Origin: Nemopilema nomurai
Taxonomy: Eukaryota; Cnidaria; Scyphozoa; Rhizostomeae; Rhizostomatidae
Length of the DNA: 64,000 bases
Reading direction: 5' to 3'
Assembly (NCBI GenBank): GCA_003864495.1
Contig: ML133494.1
Span: 83,822 to 147,821, forward strand
Shown here: piece after piece, positions 1-10,816 of the stretch
Position numbering within the stretch: position 1 is the first letter of the stretch
Layout: every line of letters begins with the position of its first letter
Program-made: the position numbers and the translations under genes
Notes under the pieces: generated by a model
Told to the model about the DNA's origin: nothing
Database searches by the model: none
The model's input: only the letters and a program-made list of their open reading frames with translations

Positions 1-3000
1 CCAATCTTTTACCAGATCAAAGTAAGGTATATGTTTTACACGTAAAGACAAAAAAGTCTAGCATAAAAGGGCTGCTATGACAAAAAACAGTGTAAACTTC
101 TGACTTTGTTTGACAATATCTTTTATGGATGAAAGTTTGATTGAAAGCTTGATACTTACCAATAAAGATAGCGTTTGGTTCCGTGACCCATACCGGAACA
201 GTAAAAGCTGCTGATCAACTGCTGCAAAATTATTTAAAATTATCAATTTTCTTATAGAAGCTGGTGGATGTTTTTTGCATACTTTGAAGGACAAACAATT
301 ACGTCAACTATGCAAAAACTGGTACCGCTATTTCTAGCTACTTCTCTCTAGCGAGACTCGAACTCACGACCCCTGATGACTTTGTACGCCAAGTGCTCTA
401 CCACTGAGCTATCGGGTCATGCTTTCAAGCCAGCACTCGAGGCCAAGTCATTTATCCGCACTGCCCCTCTCTAAGAGAGTTATCGTTCCGCACTCTCTAT
501 GATTCTATTGTGAATTCTGTACAATGTAGCACTTGTTGACATCATTATATTTTTCTAGTATTTGGAGAAAAGATTCAGCCGTCCTGTTCGACTCGTGGGA
601 TGTGTTTTGTTTATTTTGCAATATGTAAGTATTGCCCGTTGGCTTCGTTATTCTCGCAGTATTTTTGACACGACTTTGATTACTCATGCTAATTGGGCGG
701 CCAGGCCTGTCAACTTGATCCAAAAAACAAACACGGCCTTCAAGCTGTTATCGGTGATGCTTTTCAGATACAGCCTACCTTGTTCAACAAAAGCGCTTGA
801 CTGACTAAAAGCCAAGCAAGTTTTTATACTAACAGCATTTATACTCATTTTGAAACCACATAATTTTGCATCTATTTCAAACAGTGGCTAAGGTAGAATC
901 GAGGCTAGGATAGGGAAACACGACTTTGTAAACAAACTTTTTTTAGATTTTGCCAGGCAGAACTTGAGGCGTTGAGTTATTGGCTTAATTACTTTCAAGT
1001 GATATTTGTATTTTGTTTACTTTTTATACGGAAAATCCTCATTAGACTTCTATGATGTTATAAAATCGTGTAATTTTCAATTCAATTGACGAGTTCTCGA
1101 AGGTGTAATTTTTAGCTCAAATGATTTCCGAGTATAGACACATTTCGCCATATCCACTTTGATCGAACAGAACAGTGGATGCTTGATTTTGCCGCTTTTT
1201 CAGAGGAATGGCCTCAGCTGCGGCTAGGGTGCCGCGGCCCCACCCAACAGCCGTGCACATTGTTGACTAATGCGAACATTCATCATTATGTAACAGTTGA
1301 TTCGTATTAGCCAATGAAGATACCACGGGACAAGCAGCTGTTCTCATACGCCGAATCACCATGTTTATATTTACCTCTTTATGATCAGCACTGATTGTGA
1401 TTGATCAGTGATTAAGTGATTGGTAACCATCATCGATTAATCAATTTTTTATGATCGTCCGTAGATCTTATACCTGGCCGTTGTCATCTTTGCTCCGAGT
1501 CTTGCATTACAGGCAGGTATGATGTCGCAATTTCACTTCATTCAAAATCTCGCTTTTCTCATACTATCTCTTGAAAGCATTTGATGATTATAATAAAATC
1601 ACAAAGTTGATTCAGAAGAACTCAATAATTGATTAAGGAGAACTCATTGCTTACAATAATTGAGCTTTTCATTTTATTTTTCTTCACGGGAAATGAAGGA
1701 TACTTTTGCAAAGACACTGACAAGTTTCCCTATTGTTTTAACCTGCGAATAACTTCAAAAAGGAACAGATAACATTTATTTACTGCTATCGCGCCTGGAA
1801 TCTTACTGAAATTCTCTCGATTAACATAAGTGTTCTGAGCACTAAAGTAACACAACGTAGTGGCACTCGCAACATAACAATCCAGCAATCTCCTTTGACC
1901 TTTAAGAAAGGTCAAGGATCAAAGGACACGGAAGACCTCAGTAAAAACTGACCTTACTATTGCTTTCTACCTTATGTTTTGAAGTAAAGTTCCATTAATT
2001 TGCAGTCGCTGGTGTTCCGATGGCAGCTTCAATCATTTCAACTGGACTTGTATGCACTTTTTACACAACACTGGTAACTACCATTTTTTAAAGTAAATTA
2101 AAATAAAGGAAAAGAATTGATAGTTCTTGAATAATTGTAAAAAGAGAGAAATTTACCACCTTCACATGTTAAAAACTTTTGACAAAACGCGCCGCTGCTA
2201 ATCAAAAGCAATTTTTTCTTTATAATCCTTTGCAAGTGTCTAACCAAAAATGTAGAGAAACTTACTTATAAAGCCACTATACAAAAAAGCAAAAACGAGA
2301 CAGGACATGCCTGTCGAAATTTCTGTCGTACGAGTTGCAAAAAGTGAAAAGTCGCGACAGCCAGGTTTGCGGTGCCCAACTTGTCAAAAATTGAAAACGT
2401 TCCCACAGCCATTCGCAAAAACGCAAAAATTTTCAGTCGTCCGAGTTGCATAAAGTGAAAAGTCGCCGCAGCCATTTTGTGAAAAAGCAAAAAAAATGTC
2501 TGCGATGCCAAGTTGACAAAAGTTGAAAACGTTCCCGCAGCCATTCGCAAAAAGCAAACAAATTTCAGTCCTCTGAGTTGCAAAAAGTGAAAAGTCGCGA
2601 TAGCCAGTTGGTGAAAAAGCAAAAAAAGGTTTGCCACACCAAATCCTCTATCCTCCGAGTTGCAAATGTTTGATGAATTGTCCCAGTCCGTTAAAATAAG
2701 TTGGCCAGAAAAATGGAAAATTGTTTGCACTCTGTAGCCGCAATAGAGACTCTCTTAAAGGCACACCACGAAATTTGCGCTTCGTGCCGCAAGCGCTAAC
2801 ATAGCTCTGTTCATTTCAGACGTTCATATTTCCTAAATATTCATATTTTACAGCGTCTGCAAATGTCTTCTCGCATCTAGGGCGGAATGCGAGCAGTTGT
2901 GTGGACTGATGTGTTTCAGGCGTTCGTCATGATCTTAGGCCTAATAATCATCATTGTGATTGGTGCGAACGAGGTTGGAGGCCTGGGGAGAGTTGTTGAC

Positions 3001-6000
3001 TTGGCAGACAAAGGAGAGCGACTGACACTGTTTGAGTGAGTTTCTGTTTGATCTTTTATAAATTCCCACCACGAGGTACGCTAACACCGAAGAAAGGCAT
3101 CAAAATAATCAACGGACACACCTCTTAGTATTAAGCCCAATCTCCACTAGGCGGAAAATTGTCGCCCCGCGAAAAGTAGGATCACTTTCTACTTTTCGCT
3201 AGTCGGCATTTTCCGCCTCGACAATTTAATTAGCCAATTAGATCGCAGGAAATTTTTTTGCCTCGACAATTTTCGCCTAGTGGAGATTGTGCTTTTATTG
3301 CATCCAGCGCAATGATACATGCGTGTTATTTGTATCGACCATACGTGCGCCACCGCAGTGGAAACAGGATATCCTCACTTCATTGGAAAAGATTTAAAGA
3401 GGTTTGAGTCTAGAGATGGATAAGGTCATAAAAAAGTGGACGAGATGCCAATGGCATATGTTACAAGAAATCGTGAGTTTTTAGGTACTTGTAAACATGG
3501 TATCTGATGTCTTTCATTATATTTTCATTCGAGTCACATGTTCCTTTTTCAATGCAAATTTTATGTTAGATTTCAAGTTTTAGCCAAAATTATATGCTTT
3601 TCGAGTGTATTTGTTGCATACTTTATAACTTGATTTTAGATATTATGAAGATCTTGCGAACCCCATCTTATGGACATTATATGATGAATAATATATCAAA
3701 GTTGTTACTCTGAGTGTTTGTTTCCCAAAGAACGAAAACAATTACCTTTTCTGGCAGCTTCAACCCGGATCCAAAAGTTCGCAACACGTTTTGGACACTT
3801 GTGATTGGTGGCACATTCTCGCTGATTCCAAACTGGACAACATCCCAAGTTGTGGTGCAGCGGTTTTTGTCAGCTTCGTCCTTGAAGAGTGTCAAAAAGT
3901 ACGTTACTCGTGGCGTATTCTACTTATTGCAAAAGAATGAAAACATTTTTCCTTAAATTTTGCCAATAAGGATAATCGACATCAAATTGTCTCGCAATAT
4001 GAGACTTGCCTCGCCAAGAAAGACACTCATTTATAGCACACCCAATTCAATTGATTCATTATAGACCGAATCAAGTTGTTTTGTGGTCAAAATGCCTAAT
4101 GTTGCTCTCAAATTGAAAGAAATAAAGCCTGCCGAAAATATTCAAACGATTAAGAGACTTAAGATATAAAAGGAGGCCTAAGGATGCAATTTTGTATGTA
4201 CATATTGAAAATGTGTTAAATAGAATATAAGCTTTTATTTGGTATTCGATCTATAAAGTTCGACCAGACCAAATAGATTCTGAATAAAGCCTTCTCCTGT
4301 CTACTATTTCGTGCAATCTCACCATTGATGTATAAAACCATTCTATCTGCCTTTTCAGAAGTACAAATCAATAATCATGTATTCATGGCTCCAATAGGTA
4401 CAGACTAGCAATTTTTACCCCTAATCATACCCCTAACCCCCACAAGCAACCCCAACCATTGTTTGTTTTTTTATTTCTTTTATTCCAAATCGCCAAGTTT
4501 TCGTCGCAAAGCCCGACTAAATTACGAAACTCCATCCATTTAGGCCGTCGAATCAGGTAACATGTGCACACGTTTGAATGCTGTCTTTTCCTTTATCAGG
4601 GCCTTGTACGTCAACGTCATTTTCTTGCTAATCTTTATGATTGCCTGTTGCTTTGCTGGTCTGGTTATGTACGCTGTCTATGCAGATTGCGATCTTCGTA
4701 CAGTAGGAATTGTCAAAAGCAACGACCAGGTTTGCACCTTGACCCATTATTCATTTCTGCCTTCAAGTCCACCCATTCCTTTGTTCCTCTATTCATATTG
4801 CAATATTTTAGAAGTTGGGGGGGGGGGGGGATGGAATTCTATCATGAAGGTCCATGTAAGATTACATACTTGCCAGTTTTTTAAGCTTGGCATTATTTGG
4901 GAAACCCAGGAATATCTAACAGTTACTTGAAAGCAACCAAAGCAACGATGGCCACCCACGAACGGTCACTCGCACGTGCTAATCTGCCTACCGAAATTCT
5001 TATGTTTCTGAAAGTTCACAGACAGATCTACGCCTGGTAAATTGCTAAAGCAATATGATACAAGTGTTCTTCAAAAACAAGGATTTTATAATATAGAATA
5101 ACACTGTCTCCGTATATCCCTGGAAAATAGAAGTGGGATATGCTCAAGTACTTACAGAGTTCTGCCCAACGTGACTATAGAGGGTTGGTTTTGGCCAACA
5201 CCTCCACGTGCCTTTTTGTTTATCACGACCTTGAAACCATGGCTACTGTTTGAGGCGAAGCTTTAAATTGGTAACAGACTGGTAATCATTTCTCCCCAAA
5301 TGTTTCTTGAGAAACGATATCTGGCGAAAAAAGGAGCTCAAGACGTACACGCCCTTGATAGAAACTGTATATTAATGTCATTGCTATTAAAGCACGATTT
5401 TCATAGCAAAAGGTGAATGCGTTCCCTCTAAAATTGATTCTCGCGAAGGGCGCTTTGATTGAGTAAAAGGTGCTAGAATCACAATTACCATGTTTTTCTG
5501 TTTAACAGATCATACCATACTTCGTGGTGCACAAACTTTCTCATCTAAAGGGAGTTCCAGGAATTTACATGGCATGTCTTTTCAGCGGAGCATTGAGGTA
5601 GGTTATGCCTTCTTTGTATTACGAATTGCTTCTTACTTAAAGCAAATCCTCAGAGACCAGCATTTCCCCCAAGGAGGACATGGGAATATGAAATTGAACG
5701 TGAGAACAAAGATGAATTTTAAAGAGGGCATTCTCAAAAGGGTTGAAGAATAACAGTGCCCTTTTTTCTGCCTACATACTTGACAAGTGCATGTGGTTAG
5801 TGGGAAGTCCAGGTTCTCAAGTATTGTTTGCTAATGGTTTAAGGCTCTTCCAACTTATATAAAATGGCTACCTGAATAAGCTTATTATTACTATGAATGG
5901 GTTTTCAGTTACTTCGCTTACTTGTCCTGTGCTTGTGTATTATCATGCGTTATAACGTGACGTGTAATCTTTGTTAGAAACGTTCAGGGATAGGAATCAA

Positions 6001-9000
6001 GTTCCTAAAATATCATCAACAATGCTTTCTGAGTATCTTTGCTGGCCTAAATGGCTGAATGGAACAGTTGACATTTTTCTATTTTTTGACCTTCTGCAGC
6101 TTCGCAATGACACTCAATTGATACAATGCCCTGTGTCATACTAGGGTTATCATCCTGTTCGTTTAAGAAGTTCAAATTTCCCGCCCTTTTTCTTTAGTAC
6201 TGCATCATCTGGACTGAACTCACTCACTGCAGTAACAGTTGAGGACTTAATCAAGCCTCGTTTTCCAGACATGAGTCCGGGGAGAATGATGCTTGTGTCC
6301 AAGTTAGTAGGTAGGTGTAATTGCGTGTATGCAAAACTAGACTTTATCCATCGCTCCCCTTGCACTCCCCTCAAATTCCTTTTCCCCATGCCAGGTACTC
6401 TGCAGAGACATTTTCATCATTATTTTCGTTATATTGCCCCTCCTACCCTATTTCCGAGATCAACTTACGGCCTTTAATCAGGGTTTCTAGATTTCACCCC
6501 TTATTTTCTTCAAAAAGCTTTACAATGCTTGCATCAAGATTGCTAGAACCGAACAAAAGGAGCCATAAAGGTCGTGTCAAGTAAACAATTTACTAAAGAA
6601 TCTAATAATGTAATGAAGTCATCAAATAGAAAATCAGTATAGATTGCAATAACGTTATGACGTCATCAAACGAACAAATCATTATAGAATGTGATAATGT
6701 AATGACGTCATCAAACGAACAAATCATTATAGAATGTGATAATGTAATGACGTCATCAAACGAACAAATCATTATAGAATGTGATAATGTAATGACGTCA
6801 TCAAACGAACAAATCATTATAGAATGTGATAATGTAATGACGTCATCAAACGAACAAATCATTATAGAATGTGATAATGTAATGACGTCATCAAACGAAC
6901 AAATCATTATAGAATGTGATAATGTAATGACGTCATCAAACGAACAAATCATTATAGAATGTGGTAATGTAATGACGTCATCAAACGAACAAATCATTAT
7001 AGATTGCAATAACGTTATGACGTCATCAAATGAACAAATCATTATAGAATTTGATAATGTAATGACGTCATCAAACGAACAAATCATTATAGGATGTAAT
7101 AATGTAATGACGTCATCGAAATAAGATATCATTTTAGAATATAGTGATGTTATGACGTCATAAAATAAGCAAGACACTATAGTATTCAAAGAAAGAGCTT
7201 AGCTTAAGAATTAACGAATGCTTAAGGAACGCGGTCTTTGCATTTGCGTCAGTTGTCCTTTCAGCTGCACACTACCTACATTCTGAAGTCTGTCATTTAT
7301 GAAATATGCATCTCGAAATGCGAGCTGCATTGTGTATAGTCTTGTCTGTCAGAGTCGATCATACGTTCTGCGTATGTGCTGCGTCTGTGCTGCATTCACA
7401 CGCGTTTCCCTCGCAGGCTGTGCGTTCGGGGTAATAGTCATCGCATTCTCCTTCCTGGCATCGGTCGCAGGCACTCTAGTACTTCAGGTAAGTCACTGCA
7501 AAACATTCGGTCGAACAACATATTGATAAACCCACGCGTATTAATTGTAAAAAGTATATTCATAAGGTATATCAATAAGGTATAATCTGAATCAAGTTTG
7601 AAGAAATTTTGATGGATAATTTTACATAGGCTCTTGATTCGATAATTGATAAGAACCCAATGTCTCATAAGAACCCAATGTCTCACAAGAACCCTATTAG
7701 GTTTCCTATAGCCTCTCGTCTATGATTGACTTGTTCTCAACTTCTCCCTACAGCCTCGTTTGTATCTCTTTATGCTGGGGCCTATCCCAATGGGGAGTTT
7801 AATTACATATGTTTCAAAGCATTTTGCTTTATACAAAACCGGGAACTGGGTCCTAAACGACCGATTGTTGAGCATACTGTTTCACTGGAATTATTTATGC
7901 AATCTTTTTCCGGGGTCATACCTAAGGGTTTTGTAGGTTACCCCCGGATTCTCCATTTCCTGTACTGTTCATACTAGCTATAATAAAACAGTTCATCCGG
8001 GTGTGCATTTAGTTTTCTGCAACTCCAAGAGAACTGGTATTAAAGTTTCCGCGACTATGTTGTTTTTCTTGCTCGTAAGAGAAGCAATCTTTAATTTCTG
8101 TTTTCATCTTCAAAGCTTGCCTACTCAATCACCGGGATAATTGGCGCACCAAACTTTGGTATGTTTACTCTTGGAATGTTCTCAACAAGAGCTCATTCAA
8201 AGGTAGGTTCATGCATCTGTCATCCCCGATTTACTAGTATAATACTAATTACAGCTTTCTTTGTCTTAATGGCAGTAAGTAGCAACATAATAATGAAAAA
8301 GGTTTTGATTTTGTAAAGGTATTACTGACGAAGCGAAAGCGAAACGTCTTACGAAATTGTTTTCTTTGAGTTTATATACTATCGTCTAAACATTTTATAG
8401 AAATGAGTTTTTGAATAAATTTAATAATGATACGTATACATCAGCTTATAATTAATGATTCAGAGGTATAGTAAGTATAGTGTGAAGTAAAGGCCTGTTT
8501 TTGATTAGGCCTTTTTATCGATAATCAATAGATGTGCCAGCTAGAAATGATCTTCTTTTTGAAAAATTAATGCTGAGTTACTAACTTTATTCTTAGGGAG
8601 CACTTTGTGGTGTTTTGACCGGAATAGCCATGACCACGTGGATTTCCCTCGGGGGCATCCTTTACCCCGGAGACAAGGCACCTGCCCCACTTAAAGTGAC
8701 TGAATGCAGTGCTGTTGGTGTTTTCAATACATCATTGTTTAAGAATGTTGGCGCAAACGGGACTGTTGCTTATAAGTACAAACCCCACGAGTAAGAAGGG
8801 CCTTGGAAATTTGTATCCTTCAGATAAGATAAAATCCTTAATAGTCAAACACGTTCACTATAGAAGAATAATATAAATCATTTCTTTGATAATGAAGATG
8901 AAATCCCACACAGAAATGACATATTGGCAAAGCTATTAGCATGCTTTATACATAGCCTGTCGATAGGGATTCGTAAAAAGTAGGGTTTTTATGATAAACG

Positions 9001-10816
9001 AAGGATTAGCTACCTATCAGTTGTTTGCGCATATGATTTCTGATGGAAGAGAGCTTTTAAGTCTTGAGATCCAAACGAAACAGACCTATCTTCTTTAAGT
9101 GTTCCAATAAATGAATTATCTGGATGGTGTTATAGGAAATGACAAATGACGACCTTAAAATCTGCATCGCTTATTTACGTTTGACAACTAGCTGTTGTAA
9201 CATACTAAAGGCTTTAAAACGATTCATTTCCAATAGACATAGCTTAAAAGCACGGCCTACAATTTTGTTAAACACGATGTAACTTTGTATATTTTAGTTT
9301 TCCACTGGCAAATCTCTACAGTCTGTCATATTTGTGGTATGGTGCAGTTGGCGCTTTGTGTACGATTGTGATTGGCTGGCTCGTCTCAATTGCAACCAGT
9401 AAGAAACTGTTACGATGATTCTAATTCTGATTGACAATCACAGTGATTAGTGATGGTGATTCTTCTGATTAAGATTGTGATTAGATCATTGATCATAGTG
9501 ATTTGATTGTGATTACAGGTCAGTAACACACCTGCTGATAAGAACGATGACGCTGATGAGTATCATATGATTAGTGATGCTGATTCGGTGTTTGATATTA
9601 TGATCGCGTTGGTGATTGTTATGTAAAATGATATTGACTGCAATGCCACAAATAGTGATAGTGAATAACATCATACTATATTGGTTTAACAATCAAGCAT
9701 TTGAAGTAACTAATTTCTTTATTTACTTCAAAGGTTCCTCAGATCAGCAGAAGCAAGTTGACGAGTCGCTGATGTTTGACTACAAAAGCACCATTTACCG
9801 TATTGTTCCTGCGAGGTGGACAAAATTTCGATTGAAGCATGACATGGCCATGGATTTTGCATCAACACATGAGTTGAAGGTAAAGTTATGTGTGCATCAA
9901 AGGCCTGTATTTTACTGTAATGCTGAATAGAACTGTAGATGCGAGAGCTAGCCCTTCTTTATCAAATTCTTCTCTCCTTCTTCTCTTCTTCTTTTTCAGT
10001 TCTTCTTCTTCTTTTCTTCTTCTCCTCTTCTCCTCTTCTTCTTTTCTTCTTCTCTTCTTCTTCTCCTCTTCTCTTCTTCCTCTCTTCTCTTCTTCTTCTT
10101 TTCTTTTTCTCTTCTTCTTCTTTTCTTCTTCTCTTCTTCTTCTCTTCTTCTTCTCTTCTTCTTCTCATCTTCTTCTCTTCTTCGCCCCCTTCTTCTCTTC
10201 TTTGTCCTCTTCTTCGTCCTCTACTTCTTATTCTCTTCTTCTCTTCTTTTTCTCTTCTTCTTTTCTTCTTCCATTCTTCTTCTCTTCTTTTTCTTTTCTA
10301 CCACTTTTCTTCTTCTTCTCTTCTTCTCCGTCTTCTTCTTCCTCTTCCACTCCTGGCGCCTTTTCCTGATTAGTCAGGGTCTTCCGCTCGATTTCTCCTT
10401 CTCTTTTCCTACCATTCTCCATTCAGCTTCGCAGTAATGTTGAGTTTCTGAAGGTCCCTCTATGTTCACGGTCTCTCTCATCCTCGCTTGCCTTTCACGC
10501 TGAAATGGATGATGTTCCTAGCAGGTGTGCCATAGGGCGCACTTTCAAGGTGACCAAACTATCGCAATCTACTTTCTTTTTCTCTATTCCCTTTCTTTAT
10601 CATCATTGAAGCTAAAGTTTTATAGACAAGGGTCCCAATTTGCTGTGTTTTTAATTATGTGACGTTTAATACAAATTGCAGAAATATAAAGGTTTGTTCA
10701 GGGCCTTAATCCTTGGACGTTTTTGTCCACAGCAATATGCCGAAGACATAGATGTCCAGAACGTAAAGGAAGGCAAAAACAGTAACATTGTTATTGAGAA
10801 TCCAAATGCATTTTGA
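1..10816 (+). CDS. SLC5 sodium-coupled monocarboxylate transporter-like, copy A (5' partial)
   Basis: Multi-pass plasma-membrane Na+/solute symporter of the SLC5 family (LeuT-type fold), closest by memory to SLC5A8/SLC5A12; substrate is inferred from family only. Exons: 1-21 (end of exon 1), 559-624, 1465-1516, 2006-2073, 2881-3035, 3758-3898, 4600-4729, 5509-5597, 6198-6310, 7417-7487, 8116-8202, 8597-8790, 9298-9398, 9734-9879, 10733-10816 (TGA). All join in frame and give 505 visible residues. Family marks include YLEKRFSRPVRLVG in exon 2, GGTFSLIPNWTTSQVVVQRF in exon 6, and the serine-rich helix leading to LTAVTVEDL across exons 8-9. Exon 12 has NTS and NGT glycosylation sequons. Exon lengths equal those of copy B except exon 12 (27 nt shorter) and the tail of exon 1. 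There the conserved residues VTSANE are missing, and the reading frame survives only if GTAAGG at position 22 is the donor. The start codon lies outside the window. Confidence 0.9.
344..418 (-). mobile_element. tRNA-derived SINE head (tRNA-like sequence)
   Basis: Read on the minus strand this has a D-arm with A box (TAGCTCAGTGG), an anticodon-like arm with loop GTACAAA, and a T-arm with B box (GAGTTCGAGTC) whose 5-bp stem pairs. The acceptor stem does not pair: the 5' end GACCCGA faces TAGAGAG. The anticodon would be ACA, which is not a normal animal tRNA. So this is more likely the RNA polymerase III promoter head of a SINE, or a decayed tRNA copy, than a working tRNA. It lies in intron 1 of transporter copy A, in the opposite orientation. 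No clear tail or target duplication was found. Confidence 0.6.
2310..2690. repeat. Degenerate tandem repeat, period about 110-132 bp
   Basis: Three related units start at GAGTTGCA near 2332, 2443 and 2575. Each is followed by AAAGTGAAAAGTCG and then a related half-unit with GTTGAAAACGTTCCC and CAGCCATTCGCAAAA. A fourth start is seen near 2659. The open frame across it on the minus strand is repetitive and has no coding character. It sits in intron 4 of copy A and has no counterpart in the matching intron of copy B. Confidence 0.7.
3131..3297. mobile_element. MITE with about 28-bp terminal inverted repeats
   Basis: The left end AGCCCAATCTCCACTAGGCG is the near-perfect reverse complement of the right end CGCCTAGTGGAGATTGTGCT, and the match continues inward to AAAATTGTCG. 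TTA is found on both outer edges, which fits a 3-bp target duplication (PIF/Harbinger style), with one base of ambiguity at the right edge. The element has no coding capacity. It lies in intron 5 of copy A. The matching intron of copy B runs straight from CTCTTAGTA to TTGCATCC without it, so an empty site is visible in the paralogue. Confidence 0.8.
6611..7167. repeat. 45-bp minisatellite carrying a TGACGTCA (CRE) site in every unit
   Basis: About twelve units of 45 bp lie in intron 9 of copy A. The perfect palindrome TGACGTCA occurs at 6658, 6703, 6748, 6793, 6838, 6883, 6928, 6973, 7018, 7063, 7108 and 7153, and a decayed TGAAGTCA is near 6613. Central units are almost identical; the edges are diverged. 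Because 45 is divisible by three, both strands show long open frames with a 15-residue period. These are by-products, not genes. TGACGTCA is the consensus CREB/ATF site. Intron 9 is 1106 bp here and only 219 bp in copy B, which has no array. Confidence 0.95.
9413..9600. repeat. Degenerate GATTGTGATT-type tract
   Basis: This stretch of intron 13 in copy A is built from variants of TGATTGTGATTAGTGATGG. A related tract lies at the same place in copy B (19885-20110), so it predates the gene duplication. I see no coding or structural signal in it. Confidence 0.65.
9955..10350. repeat. Polypyrimidine tract, (TTC/CTT)n-like
   Basis: About 390 bp in which nearly every base of the + strand is C or T, mostly TTC, TCT and CTT triplets. 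It lies in intron 14 of copy A and is absent from copy B. Long open frames on both strands (Ser/Leu/Phe on +, Arg/Glu/Lys on -) are low-complexity by-products. Homopurine-homopyrimidine DNA of this length can form triplex structures. The tract is on the sense strand of an intron, so it is also a polypyrimidine run in the pre-mRNA. Confidence 0.95.

Noticed and set aside
344..418. Functional tRNA gene
   Set aside because: The acceptor stem does not pair, the anticodon stem has a mismatch and the anticodon would be ACA.
6658..7160. CRISPR-like array
   Set aside because: Units are contiguous with no variable spacers, and the window is eukaryotic.
6602..7189. Long periodic open frames on both strands (15-residue repeats) over the 45-bp minisatellite
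   Set aside because: They follow from a unit length divisible by three without stops; they lie in an intron and have no start or splice context.
9890..10422. Ser/Leu/Phe-rich and Arg/Glu-rich open frames
   Set aside because: They are low-complexity readings of the polypyrimidine tract inside an intron.
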